IMG/VR virus record: IMGVR_UViG_3300031757_001001
Span: 1 to 43,103 of that record
DNA from: a virus
DNA: 43,103 nucleotides
Direction: 5' to 3' (one strand)
The position numbers and the translations under genes are program-made. How positions within the stretch are numbered: the first letter of the stretch is position 1; each line of letters opens with the position of its first letter. Of this stretch, positions 30,245 to 38,783 are shown one piece after another. Under the pieces are notes generated by a model. That model worked only from the letters and a program-made list of their open reading frames with translations. It did no database searches and was not told the origin of the DNA.

Positions 30245-30990
30245 GCGTTTGTTCCCCGCGAGCTCATGTCAATGCTGTACTCGTCAAAGACATCCATTAA
30301 TTCTAAGAAATACTCTTTAATGTTCCATTTTCCTTTAACTACGGCGGTAGCAATGTGTGGGAAGACACTAGAGTCATAATGAAACAACCCTCTCTTTTTT
30401 TCACAGTCGTGATATTGTAATCCTTTTGTCATGCCTATGCTTCTGCAAACATCAGAACCTCCCGGCTCTTGCTGCATCCTTCCATTGCTTTCTGGAGACG
30501 CCCTAAACATCCTTTCAAAGTCCCTTGTCCTCCAGACGCTAGCTTGTTGGGCAAAAAAATTGCTACCGTTCGGGTCTATTACAAAAAGTTTTTCATAGCC
30601 CTTATGGGGAGAAACCTCTTCGGGCCCTTTAGTTAGCTTAACAAAACTGTAGTCGGAGTTGGATAAGGCCTCTAATATGTAGGATATCTTTTCTTGATTA
30701 ACCAAATCAAAAAGAATATAATCTTCGCTTGTGTATAATATAAACTCTTCTTCTATTTGTTCCAAACATCCTAAGAATTGGTTTCTATAGGTTTCATTGT
30801 CGTCATAAAGGAGTTTAACAAAATCTTCTGGTACCGTGTTGACCGTATGGGGTTTCTCCTCAAACCCTTTGTCTACACAGACATACTTCTTAAGGCCCTT
30901 TGGAAAGAACTTTTCTAATCTTCCGAAACAAGGAGACCAGACATCAGAATATCTTGAGTTGGTATCTATAACTAATGCGAGTGAATTCAT
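30241..30990 (-). CDS. Glycosyltransferase-like protein, possible GT-A fold
   Basis: 249 residues. FILYTSEDYILFDLVNQEKI suggests a DxD-like ED.I metal site at the edge of a Rossmann sheet; FAQQASVWRTRDFERMF is a second block seen in small GT-A enzymes acting on bacterial surface glycans. RDFERMFRASPE and SRYSDVWSPCFGR are further landmarks. The C-terminal half ends with a Trp/Lys segment. It has an A-run (10 A) between the upstream stop and its ATG. Assignment is from pattern and context. Confidence 0.6.
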   Translation of the reverse strand: MNSLALVIDTNSRYSDVWSPCFGRLEKFFPKGLKKYVCVDKGFEEKPHTVNTVPEDFVKLLYDDNETYRNQFLGCLEQIEEEFILYTSEDYILFDLVNQEKISYILEALSNSDYSFVKLTKGPEEVSPHKGYEKLFVIDPNGSNFFAQQASVWRTRDFERMFRASPESNGRMQQEPGGSDVCRSIGMTKGLQYHDCEKKRGLFHYDSSVFPHIATAVVKGKWNIKEYFLELMDVFDEYSIDMSSRGTNA

Positions 30991-31024
30991 AAATTTTTTT
31001 TTTGAAATGGGCTTTATAAAGTGG

Positions 31025-31630
31025 TCATTTGAATAAACTAAATTCAGTTAGGTCTCTGTAAGGAGGATTTTCAATTTGATCCTCTGCATGTTCTGGATAG
31101 TTACTCAGTAATATTAGGCCTCTTGCTGCCTGTTCGGGAGTCATATACATGTTCCATCCTCCTTCTACTATGTCATCCTGATGATAAGGGACGCCTTCTC
31201 CTCGCCCCTCATATCTCATTCTTTTAATCGACTCAACAGCTTCCTCGCTATCTGTCAAAATCATTCCACCCTTACCAATCTTGAGAGGTTTTTTAAAATG
31301 GAAGGATAGACACATTAAACTTCCGGGAATATACATATTAGAAGTAAGCCGTTTCGCTGAATCATAAATAGGAAATGGCTTAAGCTGATACAGTCCCTTC
31401 CAGTCAACCTCCGCGAACTCTAACTTGCCTCCTGCTTGTAAAATGGACTGAGGAACCGACAGATAAGTTCGCTTAGGGATAGTTACAGATTTCCCCTCTA
31501 CATTTAGGTACTTGCAGGCAAGGAAGAGGGAGTTTGTACAGCTGTTTGTTGCTATAGCATACTTAGCTCCTGTGTAGTGAGCTATTTCTTCTTCGAACCA
31601 CTTTACTATTTCAAATGGATTTCTAAGCAT
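31025..31630 (-). CDS. Compact DegT/DnrJ/EryC1-type aminotransferase-like protein
   Basis: Only 201 residues against about 370 for the family. It keeps ATNSCTNSLFLACKYL (PLP phosphate), FPIYDSAKRL, and LSFHFKKPLKIGKGGMIL, with a candidate PLP lysine in HFKKPL and GKGG after it. The C-terminal substrate domain is almost absent. It may be a minimal active enzyme, a domain-shuffled partner, or a decayed gene; reading frame and start are clean and it overlaps no stop. Next to a GNAT gene, a natural pair (amination, then N-acetylation of a sugar). Confidence 0.72.
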   Translation of the reverse strand: MLRNPFEIVKWFEEEIAHYTGAKYAIATNSCTNSLFLACKYLNVEGKSVTIPKRTYLSVPQSILQAGGKLEFAEVDWKGLYQLKPFPIYDSAKRLTSNMYIPGSLMCLSFHFKKPLKIGKGGMILTDSEEAVESIKRMRYEGRGEGVPYHQDDIVEGGWNMYMTPEQAARGLILLSNYPEHAEDQIENPPYRDLTEFSLFK

Positions 31631-31633
31631 TCT

Positions 31634-32014
31634 CTATCTCTCTAGTAAATAATACTTCTTCTTAAATCCACAGGACTCGAAAAGTCTTACGCTAGCCTCG
31701 TTATCTAATTTTACCTTCGCAAATGCGTCTGGGTGAAGTTTCATTAGCTCATTTATCATAAATTTAGCAATGCCCTTCTTTTGGTGGGCTGCGTGAGTGG
31801 CTACCCTTATGTCTCTATTGATTTCTCCAACCCAACCAACAGGATGTCCATCCTCCAAAGCTATGTAATAGTCTTTGCAATGAGTTTGCATATATTTATA
31901 ATGACTTTTTGTAGTTATTATTTTTTGCTCTATAAAACCCTCTCTTAAAGAGTTTCTAAGTTCAAGAACAAAGTTCCAATACTTTCTTTCACATCTTATT
32001 AGTTCTAGTCCCAT
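31634..32014 (-). CDS. GNAT-family N-acetyltransferase
   Basis: 126 residues. VATHAAHQKKGIAKFMINEL is the pyrophosphate-binding loop (R/Q-x-x-G-x-G/A, here QKKGIAK); the preceding VGWVGEINRDIR is beta strand 4 and EASVRLFESCGFKK is the last family block. It probably acetylates an amino sugar made by the adjacent DegT-type enzyme. Acceptor is inferred from position. Confidence 0.85.
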   Translation of the reverse strand: MGLELIRCERKYWNFVLELRNSLREGFIEQKIITTKSHYKYMQTHCKDYYIALEDGHPVGWVGEINRDIRVATHAAHQKKGIAKFMINELMKLHPDAFAKVKLDNEASVRLFESCGFKKKYYLLER

Positions 32015-32814
32015 GAGTCCTCCTGATTTATAATAGAATTTTGTTCACCCTCCCAGTGACATCGCAGATAAACTCGCGTGCCTCGCCATCCTTGCAAACC
32101 GAGAAGGGGTGATAGTGAAGATCCAATATCTATATATTGATTTTGATCAAAGTCTTTATAAAGTTCATATATTAAGAAATTACTGAGCGTTGCAGCAGAA
32201 AAAAGAAAGATATGATCTTTAATGTTATTGTCTGAAATGTACCGCTTCATCTCCTCTATTAGATGATAATCATTTACCATACAATTAGAGCCTATCCTGA
32301 AATCTTTTTTAACTTTAAAGGGAAGGCTGTCAAACGTGGCGTTTTTATTACATACTAATATTACATCTCTGTTCTTAAACTCAGGGATCATCATGCTTAC
32401 GAATAGACTATAGTTGCCATTTATCATAGCATTTGAAAAGCTTAAATGTTCGTGGTCTTCGTTCCCATAAAGACCTAAACAAAAATCAAACGCTTCTCTG
32501 CCCCATTCGTTAGTTCCGGGAATCCCCTTAAAATAGTTTTTCTTTTTAAATTGAAAAGCCTCTACTAATTTTTTGTGATAAAAGGAATGTTCCTCTGGGT
32601 TAAATTCTTTTCTCTCCTCTTCCATGTAGGGAATAGGGGCCTTAACGGGATTCTCCCCATAAACATCCTCTTGGATAAAATAATCTTCAGCTAACACTAG
32701 GTGTTTGTTTTTTAAAACTGAGACTTCCCCATCTGAGAACCTAGCAAAGGCAAATGGCTCTTTAGATTGCGTAAGCATCAGTATCTTAAAAAATTCTTCT
32801 TTAAAGTTCTTCAT
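32005..32814 (-). CDS. GT-D-type glycosyltransferase (DUF1792-like)
   Basis: 269 residues. KEPFAFARFSDGEVSVL carries the GT-D hallmark (R-F-x-D-G-E, residues near 25-30). YIDIGSSLSPLLGLQGWRG is a second conserved piece (D-x-G plus G-x-x-R). This fold, first named for streptococcal DUF1792 proteins, is a metal-independent GT with UDP-sugar binding. It lies between RmlB and the GNAT gene. I am fairly sure of the family, not of the sugar. Confidence 0.75.
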   Translation of the reverse strand: MKNFKEEFFKILMLTQSKEPFAFARFSDGEVSVLKNKHLVLAEDYFIQEDVYGENPVKAPIPYMEEERKEFNPEEHSFYHKKLVEAFQFKKKNYFKGIPGTNEWGREAFDFCLGLYGNEDHEHLSFSNAMINGNYSLFVSMMIPEFKNRDVILVCNKNATFDSLPFKVKKDFRIGSNCMVNDYHLIEEMKRYISDNNIKDHIFLFSAATLSNFLIYELYKDFDQNQYIDIGSSLSPLLGLQGWRGTRVYLRCHWEGEQNSIINQEDSWD

Positions 32815-33742
32815 TATGGCTGCCTCCTAAAAAGGAGGAAAAGGGATCTGTTGAAAACCATTTATACAGTCCTTCAGGGTGCTGGGGGCTCCATCCTAGG
32901 GATCTTAACTTGGATGCATCAACAGCATATCTTACATCCTGACCCCATCTATTCGGAACAAACTGGATCGAGCTTTCATCTTTTCCCATCCAAGATATGA
33001 TTGTTTTCACAACGTCTAAATTTACCATATAGTTCTCTGATGCTATATTGAAGGTCTCATTTTTTATACCACTGTCTAGTATTGCAAAGATACCGCTAAC
33101 ATTATCCTTTACGTAAGTCCAGTCTCTTATATATGAACCGTCGCCATGCACGGGTATCTGTTTATTGTTTTGTAGTGAAGATATACACTTAGGAATAAGC
33201 TTTTCTTCGTACTGTCTTTCTCCGTAGTTATTACTACTGCGGGTTATGATGTAGTCGATGTCATAAGTTCGGGAATATGCTTTGACGAGCATTTCAGCCC
33301 CCGCTTTGGTTGCAGAATATGGATTGCTTGGAGATAGAGCATCATCTTCTTTGAAAACGCCATCTTGCCTGTCTCCATAAACCTCGTCGGTGCTGATATG
33401 AAAAAAAAGTGGGCGACCATACTCGGGCTTTCCCCTAATAAGCTCAAGAAGGTTCCATACGCCGATCAAGCTACTATCAACAAAGGGTTTAGAATCCCGA
33501 ATAGAATTGTCAACATGACTTTCAGCGGCAAAATTTACAAGGATATCACATGTTGGAATGTGGATCAATGTACTTATGTCGGCTATCTGCAGTTTGTAGT
33601 TTGGATTAGAGTCCCAAGGAAGTTTTTCGTGAGATGCATATCCCATCTTGTCGATATCATATACGGTATGGCCTAACTCTAGTGCCTCTTCTACAAAATG
33701 GCTCCCTATAAAGCCTCTACCTCCCGTTACCACCAATCTCAT
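32801..33742 (-). CDS. rmlB: dTDP-glucose 4,6-dehydratase-like SDR (RmlB)
   Basis: 313 residues. GGRGFIGSHFVEEAL binds NAD; ISTDEVYGDRQDGVFKEDDA contains the dehydratase Thr-Asp-Glu triad (TDE); the catalytic YxxxK is PYSATKAGAE. These are the marks of RmlB, which makes dTDP-4-keto-6-deoxy-glucose, the entry point for rhamnose and many deoxysugars. Slightly shorter than E. coli RmlB (361). RmlA is not in the window, so the donor may come from the host. Overlaps the wecB-like gene by 26 bases. Confidence 0.9.
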   Translation of the reverse strand: MRLVVTGGRGFIGSHFVEEALELGHTVYDIDKMGYASHEKLPWDSNPNYKLQIADISTLIHIPTCDILVNFAAESHVDNSIRDSKPFVDSSLIGVWNLLELIRGKPEYGRPLFFHISTDEVYGDRQDGVFKEDDALSPSNPYSATKAGAEMLVKAYSRTYDIDYIITRSSNNYGERQYEEKLIPKCISSLQNNKQIPVHGDGSYIRDWTYVKDNVSGIFAILDSGIKNETFNIASENYMVNLDVVKTIISWMGKDESSIQFVPNRWGQDVRYAVDASKLRSLGWSPQHPEGLYKWFSTDPFSSFLGGSHNEEL

Positions 33743-34742
33743 CTTTTAGTACCTCCAATATCTTCTTTGAAGAGGTGCCATCTCCGTAGGGGCAGTCTTC
33801 ATCAACTATAAATTCTCCACTGTCAATTATACCGTCAAAAATGGACTTTAGTCCGTTTGGATTTTTACACATAAAAGCAAAAGACCCGATTCCCTCTGCT
33901 CTTTCGGTCACTTTCCTACAAACAATACATTTTTTCTTCAGAAAGGAGGCCTCTTCCTGAATTCCTCCGCTGTCAGTTATGATAGCTTTACATGTTCTAA
34001 TAAACTCGATACACTCATCGTAGGAAAACGGGTCTGAAACAGTTACATCTGTGAGTATGTGTTGATGCTTGGAAACTCTTGGGTTTGGGTGTAGAGGAAG
34101 AACAAAGTCTAGGGCTGGATTTTCTTTAGCTAACTTATTAATTTCTTCAAACCATTCGTCCATGTTGTGGTGGTTTTCTCTTCTATGCATTGTGACAAGA
34201 ACTTTATCCTCAAGAGAAGGGACAAGCCCAACAAGGTTGTCTAAAACTGTATTGCCTGTCAGATATGCTCTTGTGTCGTGGGCGAGCTTGCCAGTAATAT
34301 TGCAAATATTTTCTAAGGATGTTTGCGTTGGGCAAAAATGTATAGACGCTAACGCAGAGAGGGCTGTTCTATTAAACTCTTCTGGATAGGGATTATCTAT
34401 GTCAAAAGTTCTTAAGCCCGCCTCTAGGTGGATAACGGGAATATTTCTATGAAAAGCTGCGAGACCAACAGCAAAAGCAGAGGTGGTATCTCCATGTACA
34501 AGTACGTGCGACACCCCTTCAAAAAGCCCATCCTTGTTTAGCAAGGAACAAACTATTGAATCGAGCCTGTTGTCTCCACCCTCTATTTCATTGACAATAA
34601 AAGTATCATCAAGATATTCTGCGACTAGCGAGGTATGCTGTCCAGTAAACAGTATTTTAAATGGAATCTTGTCTTGAATAGCATCAACAACGGGCTTTAT
34701 TTTTATCCACTCTGGTCTAGTTCCAAAAGAAATGAGTAGCAT
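33717..34742 (-). CDS. wecB: UDP-N-acetylglucosamine 2-epimerase (non-hydrolysing, WecB-like)
   Basis: 341 residues. FGTRPEWIKIKPVV starts the first Rossmann domain; HGDTTSAFAVGLAAFHR and HLEAGLRTFDIDNPYPEEFNR give the catalytic Asp/Glu/His positions; AIITDSGGIQEEASFLKKKC is the second nucleotide site. Together they fit a full-length enzyme. It turns UDP-GlcNAc to UDP-ManNAc, a precursor of surface polysaccharides. It is a core enzyme of the sugar block. Confidence 0.94.
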   Translation of the reverse strand: MLLISFGTRPEWIKIKPVVDAIQDKIPFKILFTGQHTSLVAEYLDDTFIVNEIEGGDNRLDSIVCSLLNKDGLFEGVSHVLVHGDTTSAFAVGLAAFHRNIPVIHLEAGLRTFDIDNPYPEEFNRTALSALASIHFCPTQTSLENICNITGKLAHDTRAYLTGNTVLDNLVGLVPSLEDKVLVTMHRRENHHNMDEWFEEINKLAKENPALDFVLPLHPNPRVSKHQHILTDVTVSDPFSYDECIEFIRTCKAIITDSGGIQEEASFLKKKCIVCRKVTERAEGIGSFAFMCKNPNGLKSIFDGIIDSGEFIVDEDCPYGDGTSSKKILEVLKDEIGGNGR

Positions 34743-34744
34743 GC

Positions 34745-35611
34745 TTAAGGCTCCTTTGAGTATCCTAGTTTTTTTAAAAGTTTTTTATCTAAGTTGTTGT
34801 ATATAGAAATTATATCCTCATCTCTCATTGAATCAAGATATCTTTTTGATAAAAAATAATCTTTTCTATCAAATTTTCCCGCCAACACTGTAGGTCTGTT
34901 TGCGTAATTATTTACATAGCTTTTTATCTTATAATTAATATTGGTGTGCCTCACCCCTAAGAAATTAGAGACTCTTTCTATTTCTTTTTCTTCATCTTTT
35001 AGAACATCTTCGTATCTAAGTATTAAAACTTTGTGTTCGGCATTAATCCAGCTATTATAAAAGTTATTCCATAATGCTATGCAGTCTTGTGAATTACCAT
35101 ACTCTCTTGCATTTTCAACAGGTCTTCCTGTGTGTCCAAAGTCCCTAAAACTTAACCACCAAGAGTATGGGTTCTTTACACATAAAACAATTGGATTGTC
35201 AACATCTGAATCATAATATTTATGTTTTTTTTCCTGTTCTACTTCTATTGATAAAAGATTTTTTTCTAAGAGCTCAAATATAAAACCAGTTCCAGATCTT
35301 TCTAGTCCTTTTATTGATACTTCTTTATTCTCTATTGGATCTTTAAGAAAGAACCTAGATCTTAAAAAATCAAACAAACCGCTACAAAGATGTATGGCGG
35401 CGACAGAGGAGGAATTATTGCTTAGATTAACCCTACTAGCCTCTTTTATCCTTTCTTTTTTTAAATTGATTCTGTCCAGAGACAACTTATAGAAAGCCTC
35501 TCTATAGTCTTCTCTTTCTTCGCATAGGCCCTGTTCTATATCCGTTACTTCTTTCAGGTAACGGTCACAGAATCCAGACCCATAACATTGGCAAGGTTCT
35601 TTGGGGTTCAT
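34745..35611 (-). CDS. Sulfotransferase-like protein with Cys-rich N-terminus
   Basis: 288 residues. The PAPS-binding loop is KGLERSGTGFIFELL (R-S-G-T, residues about 93-107); LCVKNPYSWWLSFRDFG is the 3'-phosphate strand; VLILRYEDVLKDEEKEI closes the domain. An N-terminal segment, CQCYGSGFCDRY and LCEE, contains four cysteines and could bind zinc or an Fe-S cluster; it is not part of the standard fold. It would sulfate a glycan hydroxyl, with PAPS from the host. Unusual in a phage setting. Confidence 0.82.
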   Translation of the reverse strand: MNPKEPCQCYGSGFCDRYLKEVTDIEQGLCEEREDYREAFYKLSLDRINLKKERIKEASRVNLSNNSSSVAAIHLCSGLFDFLRSRFFLKDPIENKEVSIKGLERSGTGFIFELLEKNLLSIEVEQEKKHKYYDSDVDNPIVLCVKNPYSWWLSFRDFGHTGRPVENAREYGNSQDCIALWNNFYNSWINAEHKVLILRYEDVLKDEEKEIERVSNFLGVRHTNINYKIKSYVNNYANRPTVLAGKFDRKDYFLSKRYLDSMRDEDIISIYNNLDKKLLKKLGYSKEP

Positions 35612-36336
35612 TAGCTTTCTCTTACTAGGCTCCAGCCCTTTTTAACATAATGCTGGATGCACTTATCTCTTAGGGAGAAAAACTCTTGCTGTTTCGTAAC
35701 AGACTCTGTTTTATCGTCAACTCCCAGCTCATAACCGTACAAGGAACTTGACAGCTCTCTTTCTAGTGGAGGATGGGGAGGAACATATGTTGGTATCCCT
35801 CCATGAATTTTGGCCATCGCTGACAGGTGAATGTCTTCTCCTGTTTCCCAAGTGTGTGGCTCTTCTTCCCAGACGTATTTAAGGTGAGCCTTGTTTATAA
35901 ACCAAGCGTGTCCAACTAAATCTACCTCTATCTTTTCCTCGTTATGAGAAGGCCATCCAAATCTCTCGTGATCCATGTAGAATTCTTTACTATTGAGTTG
36001 TAGCCCAACTCCTCCTAGTATCGCCGGTTCCTCTTCGTATGTTTCCATGCAGTTTTCTAGCCACTGATTGCCGGGAACTGTATCGTCATCGAACAAGGCA
36101 ACAAATTCTGTCTGAGCAAGCATGGCGAGAGAGAATCTTCCAAAATATTTCCAGTTATGGTCACAAATAACTTTTCTATCCACATCATAATCAACAGACT
36201 CTGTATAAAAATCCTCATGGTGATTTACCCATAGCCAAATTTGATCAGGAGTGACCGTTTGGTTTCTAATAGCTTGGATCTGTAGAGGTAGGTTCTTCGG
36301 TCTCCTGTATCCATTTAATATTACCGTTACAGACAT
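35611..36336 (-). CDS. Glycosyltransferase, GT2-type (GT-A)
   Basis: 241 residues. SVTVILNGYRRPKNLPLQIQ is the start of a GT2 domain and FVALFDDDTVPGNQWLENCM gives the DDD metal/nucleotide site. GGVGLQLN and the later WETGEDIHLSAMAKIHGGI carry an ED motif typical of the acceptor side. It transfers a sugar from UDP or GDP donors. It overlaps the next glycosyltransferase by 10 bases, and its stop overlaps the ATG of the sulfotransferase gene. Confidence 0.85.
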   Translation of the reverse strand: MSVTVILNGYRRPKNLPLQIQAIRNQTVTPDQIWLWVNHHEDFYTESVDYDVDRKVICDHNWKYFGRFSLAMLAQTEFVALFDDDTVPGNQWLENCMETYEEEPAILGGVGLQLNSKEFYMDHERFGWPSHNEEKIEVDLVGHAWFINKAHLKYVWEEEPHTWETGEDIHLSAMAKIHGGIPTYVPPHPPLERELSSSLYGYELGVDDKTESVTKQQEFFSLRDKCIQHYVKKGWSLVRES

Positions 36337-37169
36337 TCAACACTTTCCCAAAATAACTCGTGTGCCCTAGAACATTGCGAAACCATTTCTTCCTTTCCAA
36401 CGTCTTCCATGTGATGCAAACATCCTATCAGGTCGTTGCCGATTATCTCCATGCCACAAAAAATAGCCTCAGCCACAGAACGACAGTATGGTTCATAAAA
36501 TGCTGGAGTGTAGAAAAGTCTTTTGTACTTGTTATATAGATTGGGCATCTCTCCAAACTGCACATTTCCTATAAAGTCTACATTAGGTAGAGTATGGCAT
36601 GTTTGTATGAAGTATGGATCATTAGACCATCCTGCAACTACAAACTTTTCCTCTGGATTTTCTATAGCATAAGAAAAAAGAGAATTTGTGCCTTTTAGTT
36701 GGTGCATATACCCAACATAGAGAATCTTATCTTCTCTTTCTAGGTCTTGATTGCTAAAGAAAACAGGGTCTATTGGGTCGGGAATTATTTCTGCGTTTGT
36801 GAAATAGTCTCCGTAACTATTAATAAACTGTTCAAGATGAAACTTAGATAAGAAGAAGGCCTTTTTACAGCTAGTGAATAGATTTTTTCTATCTTCTTGA
36901 GAAAGATATCTATTAGCGTCATGTTCAAGCCTAACATGATTCGGGAATGTTGTTATCCATTCTACCATACGTGGCTTCTGATATAAGGCCTCTAGGTTTG
37001 AAGAAACCAGAAGGTCATATTCGGGATGTAATATCCTGTCGTCACTACTAACATTAAACTCTACTATAGAATGTCCCCTGCGAATACCCTCATCTATTAT
37101 GAGAGCATTACTCCTTTGGGCTCCTCCTTGGCGTTCCTTTCCATAGTCCGAAATCCATAGTACCTTCAT
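36327..37169 (-). CDS. Glycosyltransferase, GT-B fold
   Basis: 280 residues. KVLWISDYGKERQGGAQRSN gives the GG(A)xR-type N-terminal start of GT4 enzymes; LYVGYMHQLKGTNSLFSYAI and FYTPAFYEPYCRSVAEAIFC are the donor domain motifs (E...E pattern: EP..RSVAEA). The C-terminal end is short compared with GT4 averages (350-400). Acceptor unknown. It is second in transcription order after the cupin. Confidence 0.84.
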   Translation of the reverse strand: MKVLWISDYGKERQGGAQRSNALIIDEGIRRGHSIVEFNVSSDDRILHPEYDLLVSSNLEALYQKPRMVEWITTFPNHVRLEHDANRYLSQEDRKNLFTSCKKAFFLSKFHLEQFINSYGDYFTNAEIIPDPIDPVFFSNQDLEREDKILYVGYMHQLKGTNSLFSYAIENPEEKFVVAGWSNDPYFIQTCHTLPNVDFIGNVQFGEMPNLYNKYKRLFYTPAFYEPYCRSVAEAIFCGMEIIGNDLIGCLHHMEDVGKEEMVSQCSRAHELFWESVECL

Positions 37170-37531
37170 TAATCACCCTTCATAATCCTAATTGAATCCT
37201 CATCAAAATGTTGAGTAGAAAACTCAAACATCACAACATCTGTTAGCCCTAGCATCTGATGCCTCATTCCTACCGGAACATGGAAGCTGTCCCCTTCGGT
37301 TAATAGGGTCTTTTCCACAAAAGTATCCGTCTTGCGATCATTCCAACCGTAGGTAACTTCTAGTGTTCCTGATTGTATATAGAACGTCTCGTCCTTGAGT
37401 TTGTGATAGTGCCAGCTACATTTTTTTCCTTTTTTAAAGAAAAGTAATTTGCCACAATACTCTTTTTTATTTACAACCCAATCCTCGTAACCCCATCCTT
37501 TTGAGACGAAGACTCTATCTTTTTTTTCCAT
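37169..37531 (-). CDS. Cupin-domain protein, mannose-6-phosphate isomerase-like
   Basis: 120 residues from ATG 37531, which overlaps the upstream stop (TAATG). CSWHYHKLKDETFYIQSGTL is cupin motif 1 (two His and a Glu for metal), and GDSFHVPVGMRHQMLGLTDV is motif 2 (third His). GWGYEDWVVNKKEYCGKLLF is the strand before. Such cupins are common with GDP-mannose and WecB-type genes. It is the first gene of the sugar block in transcription order. Enzyme versus binding role is not settled. Confidence 0.84.
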   Translation of the reverse strand: MEKKDRVFVSKGWGYEDWVVNKKEYCGKLLFFKKGKKCSWHYHKLKDETFYIQSGTLEVTYGWNDRKTDTFVEKTLLTEGDSFHVPVGMRHQMLGLTDVVMFEFSTQHFDEDSIRIMKGD

Positions 37532-38157
37532 TACCACCAGCCCTTTTTCTTTTTCTCAGCCTTTGTCTGCTCTTCAGCTACTACTTTTGGAGCTGGAGTC
37601 GATGGCTTTCGTACCTCTGGGGGGAGAACCCGTTCTTGCTTTTTTTTTGAAGGTTTTGGCGGCGGGTTCTTATACTTAAACATTCCAGAAAAGTCATAGT
37701 TGTTTATTATATGAGAAAACACATCCAAGGAATTTTTTCTATATAAATTCATATAGCTTTCTGAGAAGTGCCAATGAATATCAAGCGAGTCGCCACCCCA
37801 AGGTTGCACTAAGCAAACATTATGATTAAGACCTGCTGAAAATGAGACAGTAGGCTTATTAAAGAATAGCTCTGCTAAATTACTGATACAAAGAACTTCA
37901 TCTGTAACTACGATTGCTTCTCCGTTAAAACCGATTAAAAGAGGAATTGCAGCAATGCCCTTCGTCCCTTGTAGACCATAGGGCTCACGAACGACCATTA
38001 CATTAAAGTCCTTTTCGTACTTTTTGATACTGTTTACTGTATCTTGTGCCTTTTTGCCATCTTCATCTGTCTGAAGGACAAATACCTTGTAAGAGTTGTT
38101 TATTTTCTTTACTGCTTTTTTGATTGGTTTCTCTCTCATGTTAATTTTATCTTCCAT
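37531..38157 (-). CDS. Hypothetical protein with a Lys/Pro-rich tail
   Basis: 208 residues. The first 150 form a Rossmann-like alpha/beta domain (YKVFVLQTDEDGKKAQDTVN; EPYGLQGTKGIAAIPLLIGF; EAIVVTDEVLCISNLAELFF). VSFSAGLNHNVCLVQPWGG adds a possible ligand loop. The last 50 residues are disordered and Lys/Pro-rich (PPPKPSKKKQERVLPPEVRK), ending KKKGWW. I recognise no family; a GT-A relative is possible. GGAGGT precedes the ATG. It lies between the cupin and a structural-type protein. Confidence 0.6.
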   Translation of the reverse strand: MEDKINMREKPIKKAVKKINNSYKVFVLQTDEDGKKAQDTVNSIKKYEKDFNVMVVREPYGLQGTKGIAAIPLLIGFNGEAIVVTDEVLCISNLAELFFNKPTVSFSAGLNHNVCLVQPWGGDSLDIHWHFSESYMNLYRKNSLDVFSHIINNYDFSGMFKYKNPPPKPSKKKQERVLPPEVRKPSTPAPKVVAEEQTKAEKKKKGWW

Positions 38158-38158
38158 A

Positions 38159-38740
38159 TTAATAACCTCCGGTGCCGGATGTTCCGGCTATAATTATACT
38201 TACTGGAATGCCTGTGTTGTAGTTCTCTAGTCCAGAACCACTTCCGGCATTGATTAAATTCAATATACTGTTAGTCGCTGTTACTGGTGTGCCTGCATAG
38301 GGGTCGCTATAAAAATAGACTCCACCGGGCCCAATCTTTACACCCTCTGGGCCTCCTGATCCTCCATGGAAGAGGTTTGTAAAAGCATTTGTACCTGTAG
38401 CCTTCAGTAGTAAAACCTCATTAACTCCTGTGGATCTATTCTCAATAATCAAGCCTTTAATGCCTGTTAAAACCAATGCATATTGAGAACCAAATACATT
38501 TTGGCTTAAGTTCCTTAAGTCGTATACTCCGGTAGCACCACTGGCTATGGTTACGCCTCCTATGTTATAGATGGAGTCTATCTGTCTCACCTCAGAGCCA
38601 GAACCCGATACCAATGACGTAGAATAGTCAGTAGAACCTTGAAGAACTATATTACTAGCTGAATAAGCATAGGTCTGTTGCTGGCTAAAGACAATGTCTG
38701 CCTTGATGGTTGCTGTTGTTGTAACTGGGGAGTCTGGCAT
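38159..38740 (-). CDS. Probable virion structural protein
   Basis: 193 residues, rich in Gly, Ser, Thr, Val and Ala and nearly free of Lys and Cys (MPDSPVTTTATIKADIVFSQ; GSGSEVRQIDSIYNIGGV; PGGVYFYSDPYAGTP). The composition and beta-strand repeats suggest a tail or head-decoration protein. A promoter candidate (TATAAT at 38778) stands 38 bases before its ATG. No alignment with the other structural-type protein at 12810 is evident. Confidence 0.6.
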   Translation of the reverse strand: MPDSPVTTTATIKADIVFSQQQTYAYSASNIVLQGSTDYSTSLVSGSGSEVRQIDSIYNIGGVTIASGATGVYDLRNLSQNVFGSQYALVLTGIKGLIIENRSTGVNEVLLLKATGTNAFTNLFHGGSGGPEGVKIGPGGVYFYSDPYAGTPVTATNSILNLINAGSGSGLENYNTGIPVSIIIAGTSGTGGY

Positions 38741-38777
38741 TATTTAGTCCTTTACGACTTAAATTTCTTTCTAATGT

Positions 38778-38783
38778 ATTATA
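38778..38783 (-). promoter_or_regulatory. Candidate -10 (TATAAT) ahead of the structural-type gene
   Basis: The minus strand reads AAAAGGTATAATACATTAG, with the hexamer overlapping the stop codon of the upstream zinc-ribbon gene (TAA within TATAAT). It fits the GGTATAATA motif found at other gaps in the window. Confidence 0.45.

Noticed and set aside
30994-31003. Run of ten T (A on the minus strand) as a slippage site joining the half-size DegT gene to the next gene
   Set aside because: The run lies after the DegT stop and before the next ATG, not within a reading frame, so slippage there would not fuse the two proteins.
38190-38200. TATAAT-like sequence at about 38193 as a promoter
   Set aside because: It lies within the C-terminal part of the structural-type gene (Ile codons) with no gene start close downstream that lacks another signal.
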